The translations under genes were made by a program, and so were the position numbers. 64,000 nucleotides of DNA from Macrotrachela quadricornifera (Eukaryota > Rotifera > Eurotatoria > Philodinida > Philodinidae): contig JAJEKB010020949.1 in the NCBI GenBank assembly GCA_022393335.1, positions 1-64,000 of the forward strand. Direction: 5' to 3'. Below the pieces are notes generated by a model. It was not told the origin of the DNA. It did not search any database and saw only the letters and a program-made list of their open reading frames with translations. This document shows, in pieces, positions 59,368 through 64,000 of this stretch. Numbering within the stretch: position 1 is the first letter of the stretch; each line of letters opens with the position of its first letter.

Positions 59368-61199
59368 ATGCAGTATACCGGTGGCTTGAAAAGTGCCACA
59401 CAAAGTGTTTGGAATCCTCTACCATTGGTAGTAGGTGTAGGTGTTGTTGCAAGTCTTGTTATAGTTGGCTTAGCATTAGGCGTAGGATTAGGTATCGGTC
59501 TTCATAATGACAGTCAAAATCTAACATTGGTAACGACAACGACAACAACAACGACAACTACAACAACAACTACAACTACAACGACAACTACAACAACAAC
59601 AAGTAAGAAAAATGAGTCAATATTGGCGATTACGAATTTTGCATACGAATATATATTGATTATAAATCGTCAAAATAATTTGTTTTTCTGTCTATTATTC
59701 CTTCCTCTTAAATAACTAAGCGAAAACAATTAGAGTAAACAATAAAAAAAAAAAATTTATTCTTAGTTAAATTTAAATGGAGACAATAGAATAAAATAGA
59801 ATACAAATTATTACTGTTCAGTGAATTTGACACATCATTATTGTTGAAAATAAATAAAATATAGAGTGTCTCAAAAGTCACTATAATCTTTACTGTGCTT
59901 TCATCGAATGAGTGAATAGTATTTTTTTGTTAGTAGGTGGAAACAGCAGTGTTCTAACTGTCTTGGAAATTTTATGTCTACAGACTTCTGGAAAATGTTC
60001 TGTAGAAACCTGAAGAAGTCAGAGAAATTCATTAATACCTTGAGATTGTTATAATATTCACAAAATTCTATCGAATTCCAATAAACTTGTCGAGAGTTAT
60101 TGAAATTAAGGTGAGTCAAAATAATTGAAAAAGTACGGAAATTCTTGAAATTATTTCTCCGTGATGTCTTCTCGAACACTACGACAAATTAATGTTTGTG
60201 AAATTATTGGGAGAAATATAAACTCGCATGGAATAAATCTGATATTTTTTAAGCAGTATTAGAAAACTTTTCTTTTATGAATAACAAACTTTGAATTAAC
60301 CTCTACTACCAATATAAATATTAGTTCATTCGATGAAAGTGCACTAGAGATATTCATTCAAGTTTTATTTTGTATAATGACTTCTGGGATATTCGGTAGA
60401 ATTCAATATATCGAATATATTGATTAGTCACATTATCTGTTATCCTATATTTTCGACCTAAACTTTCAATTTATACATCTGCAATATATCTCATATTTTG
60501 TGGCTAGATTTCTTTTATTTACGTAAGTCTATGTGCAGTCTTCGCATGTAGCTGTTTTTTCCTTGAGGATGGGTGAGGTGTGAGGTTAATAGTAATAGTG
60601 TTTTTTGATACATCAACTGTAGATATAGATTCTTCACGCAACAACAAACGTTCTGTTACTAATACTGGATAATAGATATCATTTGCATACTAGTATATCA
60701 TATAAGAAGCAATAAAAGATGATAAGCGAATGCGTTCTAATATCTACGCGAAGATATAGTAATCGCTTTCCGACTAGACACATTTATTGAAGCATCAAAT
60801 CGTTTTTATTTCCGAAGTATTCACTAGCAAAATCTACCTAATTATTCAATATAGGTCAGTGATAATGAAAACAAAGAAAATATGCAAAAGAAATGTGAGT
60901 GAAGAAGATTAATAGTGACTAAAGAAGAACAAAGCGTCAATAAAATAATATAATAAAGATTTCGTAAATCAGAAAAATTAGTCTGCAAATAATTAATAGA
61001 ATGTAAACAAAACTGTGAGTTCAAAATTTAGCTTTTACATATTGACCTTTTCTCCTTTTTCGAATCTTGGATTTTTTAATTAAAAATCATCATTCAATTC
61101 ATATGGATTTTTTCAAACTATCAATTTCGATTTTACCATCTAAACATTTTCCAGCAACTACAACAACTAATACAACAACGACAACAACTCAAACAACTC

Positions 61200-61248
<49 letters not shown>

Positions 61249-63590
61249 AGCAAATATAACAACTCAGACAACAACGACAAGTGAGCATTGATAAGGAAAT
61301 CTATCTTCTAAAAAATACCAGTATCTCTCCTATTGGATATTGTCAACATAATTATTAAATAAAATCATTTTACGAAGTAACATAAGGTCGAAATCGAAAC
61401 TATAAAGTGAAATATTCTTTAATAAAAACTCGATATTGATCATTTCGAAAAATGAAAGTCCTCTCAAGTTATCGTTTTTATTTTTTTTTTTGAATTTCAA
61501 ATAAGCAACATAATATATGCGTCAATAGGTCCATTGCTAAGAAAAAAAATTTCATTTCGATTTACGATATAATTTCAAATCAGATTTGAATTCGGAGTTC
61601 AACCCTGCCTTAGATTTCTCAATTCGACAATAGTATTTCAACTTACAGAATCGCGCAAAATAATAACGATAATAGCAGACCTATAATCTTTCATGAATTA
61701 TAAAAACTTAATATTGCAATTTTATCAATAAAATTTCGTACTGTTTACAGATAAGATTTTCAGCATACACTAAGTACCAAGACATACATCTATAGTTAAA
61801 TTATAGTCGAGATATCCGTTTTTGTTTTTCTTATTTCGTCATTTATTGAACACTACGCTATATATATAACGCTTATCGATGTTTAAAATTGTTTTCTTTG
61901 CGGAATATTCATATTAAAAAAAATCATTGCTAATAATCTATAAAGTTGAAGATTGTAATAACTTTTCGTTTCTTATATTAAAATAGCAACAACACCATCA
62001 GTTATCTCAACTTATCAAGGTTCCTTGACGACTACTAGTTCAACATTTGCTGGCTTGAATCAAACAACAGGAAGCTATCATTATCAAAGTGTTCAAATAA
62101 TTGTCGATACAACAGGCGATTATAGTTTTGAATCTAATGGCAATATAGATTTGTATGGTTATTTATACAATAATAGTTTTATTTCTACTAGTCCATTTAC
62201 GAATTTAATCGATCGAGCTGATGGAACTGGCGGTCTTCAATTTATTATAATAGATACTCTTAATTTTGGTACTATATATTATTTAGTAGTTACAACATAC
62301 AATCAGAGTGTAACAGGATCTTTCAATGTAACTGCCACCGGTCCAGGAAGTGTCTCATTTGTGGGTATACCTGCAACAACAACAACAACAACTACTACAA
62401 CAACAAGTAAATATTCATAGAAAAATATATTTTATGATCATTTCAATATTTTAACTATTGTATAGCAACAACAACATTAGCAACATCAACTTATCAAGGT
62501 TCTTTTACGAGTGCTAGTCCAACATTTGTTGGTTTAAATCGAACAACAGGAACCTATCGTTATCATCCTATACAAGTGATTGTTTCCACAAATGGCAATT
62601 ATAGTTTTGAATCTAATGGAAATTTAGATTTGTATGGTTATTTGTACAACACGAGTTTTCATCCTGTTTATCCATTTACAAATTTGATCGCTCGAGCTGA
62701 TGGAACTGGTGGACTTCAGTTTATTATAACAAGTACTCTTCATTTTGGTACTGAATATGTTTTAGTAGTCGCTACATATAATCAAACTGCAACTGGATCT
62801 TTTAATATTACAGCAAGTGGCCTAGGAACTGCCTCATTGGTGAGAAGAGATGCAGTTTCAATAGCAGGTAAATATCAATAAAAAATTCTATCCATTGATT
62901 ATCTTAGTATTTCAACTGTAAAAACTATTCAATTCACATCAAATTACTATTTTGTTCAAAAAGATCTTAGAGAAACTTCTACATATCATATGATAAAGAT
63001 TTTAATGATATGTCTATAATGATAAACGATATGTTTCAGGAAAGATTAAAATTAAAAAAGATATCCGACACGAAATCTTACTTTTTTACTTTTAAATAGT
63101 AACGTATGGAACTACGAATAATAATGGAGCTGATGATACGAACAATGGATATGTGAGCATTAATACTGCTGATGTTATTGTGGGAGCAGATGGTGTAACT
63201 ACTAATAGTTACGTAGATTATGTTTCAATAGCTTTCTCAGTAGCTCCAAATGCATCAGCTGTAATTTGGTTGTATGTTATGAGTCAAACAACTACAACGC
63301 CTACGTTCGTTCCAACTACTAGATACCAATTGTCATCTTCACTTATTGCAACTAGAACTGGAGTTCAAACAATTAGTCTTTCTGTCAATGTACTTCCTGT
63401 TGTCTCGGGTCAGTATATTGGAATAGGACTTGGTGCAGGTGGTGGCAGTTTTTATACAGTGGCAAATGGAACTCAATATTATTTGGCAACTACATCCTTT
63501 TCAACATTGGCCGCAGCCAATTATAGTACTTGGCCTAATAGAGTTTCCTTTAGTTTTGGAGTTGTTACTAAAGGAGTTATCTTTGGTTAA
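59368..63590 (+). CDS. Membrane-anchored Thr-rich modular surface protein with duplicated beta-domain
   Basis: Five exons, 59368-59602, 61155-61280, 61987-62406, 62466-62867 and 63100-63590, all joined in phase 1 by GT-AG introns, give 557 residues. Exon 1 has a hydrophobic helix (about 20-46, VVGVGVVASLVIVGLALGVG) acting as signal anchor, then a poly-Thr stretch. Exon 2 is almost only Thr with Gln and Asn, a likely O-glycosylated stalk. Exons 3 and 4 encode two homologous domains of about 115 residues; both contain YSFESNGN-DLYGYLYN, ADGTGGLQFII and TGSFN-TA. The pattern resembles the PPC-type beta-sandwich of secreted bacterial and invertebrate proteins. Exon 5 is a separate C-terminal domain rich in Val, Ser and Gly. 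Many N-x-S/T sites suggest a glycosylated surface protein. The first intron is 1552 bp; the one between the twin exons is 59 bp. Function unknown. Confidence 0.82.
59603..61154. other. Large first intron of the Thr-rich protein gene
   Basis: It holds no recognisable exon. GTGTCTCAAAAGTCACTATA at about 59866 resembles a mariner-type end, but no matching end or transposase is present in the intron. Confidence 0.5.
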
Positions 63591-64000
63591 CTGTCTTATG
63601 ATCTGACATTTATGTCCGATTATAAGTGTAACTTATCATGCATATCTTACATACATTCTTTCGTTTTACTAATATATATATATATAAATTTATAATAATG
63701 TTTATTTTTTGAACTCCCTTTGAGTCTTTATGGAAACATATTTTCATTTTAATAAAATATTCTACAATATAACAGTAATAGTTTTGAAGGTAGACATACA
63801 GAAGAAGACTTAAAACTGTTATGTGTTTTTTTTTGTAATATAAAGAATTTTATTTCCAAAATAAGAACAATCACAAAGAATTTTGAAATAATAATTCGAG
63901 AATAATAAATAAATAAATAATTATCTTTAATTATCTGATGGATGAGTTTCATTTTTTTGATATTGGAATAATTCCTAATAAACAAGTTAATTGTTTTTGT
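63591..64000. other. Downstream sequence, no gene seen
   Basis: Short AT repeats at about 63672-63686 and AT-rich sequence. Probably the 3' untranslated region followed by spacer. Confidence 0.4.

Noticed and set aside
54968..59890. Two mariner-like end sequences as ends of one element
   Set aside because: GGGTAATCCAAAAGTCTTGG and GTGTCTCAAAAGTCAC have the same orientation and different sequence, and a host gene lies between.
1..64000. CRISPR arrays, bacterial operons or riboswitches
   Set aside because: No regularly spaced repeats of that type; the spliced genes show a eukaryotic nuclear context.

Overview
The window looks like AT-rich nuclear DNA of a small invertebrate, most likely a bdelloid rotifer (Adineta/Rotaria type). 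Protein-coding genes are split by GT-AG introns, some as short as about 50 bp. The families present (NHL-repeat protein, mono-ADP-ribosyltransferase, F-box relics, a pentameric ligand-gated-channel-like protein, Thr-rich modular surface protein) and several bacterial-looking, intron-poor enzymes fit a bdelloid. The species call is inference from composition and gene families, not a database result.

Layout. 1-8 kb: a six-exon zinc-binding protein gene (1834-3902), then two old foldback repeats. 8.1-8.8 kb: an ADP-ribosyltransferase on the minus strand. 11-14 kb: an initiator-tRNA-Met-like gene, an F-box pseudogene split by a 730-bp TA-flanked transposon, and a GPCR relic. 14.5-16.5 kb: endonuclease V and a glutathione S-transferase, both plus strand. 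16.5-21.6 kb: repeats only (a 0.88-kb duplicated block, two minisatellites, a nested foldback). 21.6-24.2 kb: a minus-strand cysteine-rich single-pass receptor-like gene with a foldback inside an intron. 24.7-33.8 kb: repeats, including a 2.1-kb palindrome carrying a nested insertion, a dead Tc1 transposon, and the second copy of the duplicated block next to a GPCR fragment. 37.1-38.7 kb: an alpha-oxoamine-synthase-family enzyme that most resembles the bacterial autoinducer synthases CqsA/LqsA. 39 kb: a mariner relic. 41.6-43.9 kb: a ligand-gated-channel-like gene, minus strand. 44-51 kb: mostly decayed sequence. 51.4-53.2 kb: an AMP-forming acyl ligase. 56.1-57.9 kb: a cysteine-rich plus NHL beta-propeller protein. 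59.4-63.6 kb: a membrane-anchored, Thr-rich protein with two duplicated beta-domain exons.

The most notable gene is the CqsA-like synthase. It keeps the PLP lysine and the family-specific motifs, uses the same codons as its neighbours and has acquired a small first exon, so it reads as a settled eukaryotic gene derived from a bacterial quorum-sensing enzyme. The acyl ligase 12.7 kb downstream could in principle make an acyl-CoA substrate for such an enzyme, but nothing in the sequence links the two. The rest is a mosaic of a few intact genes among decayed paralogues and many foldback elements. Exon-intron structures below were deduced by hand from open frames and splice sites.
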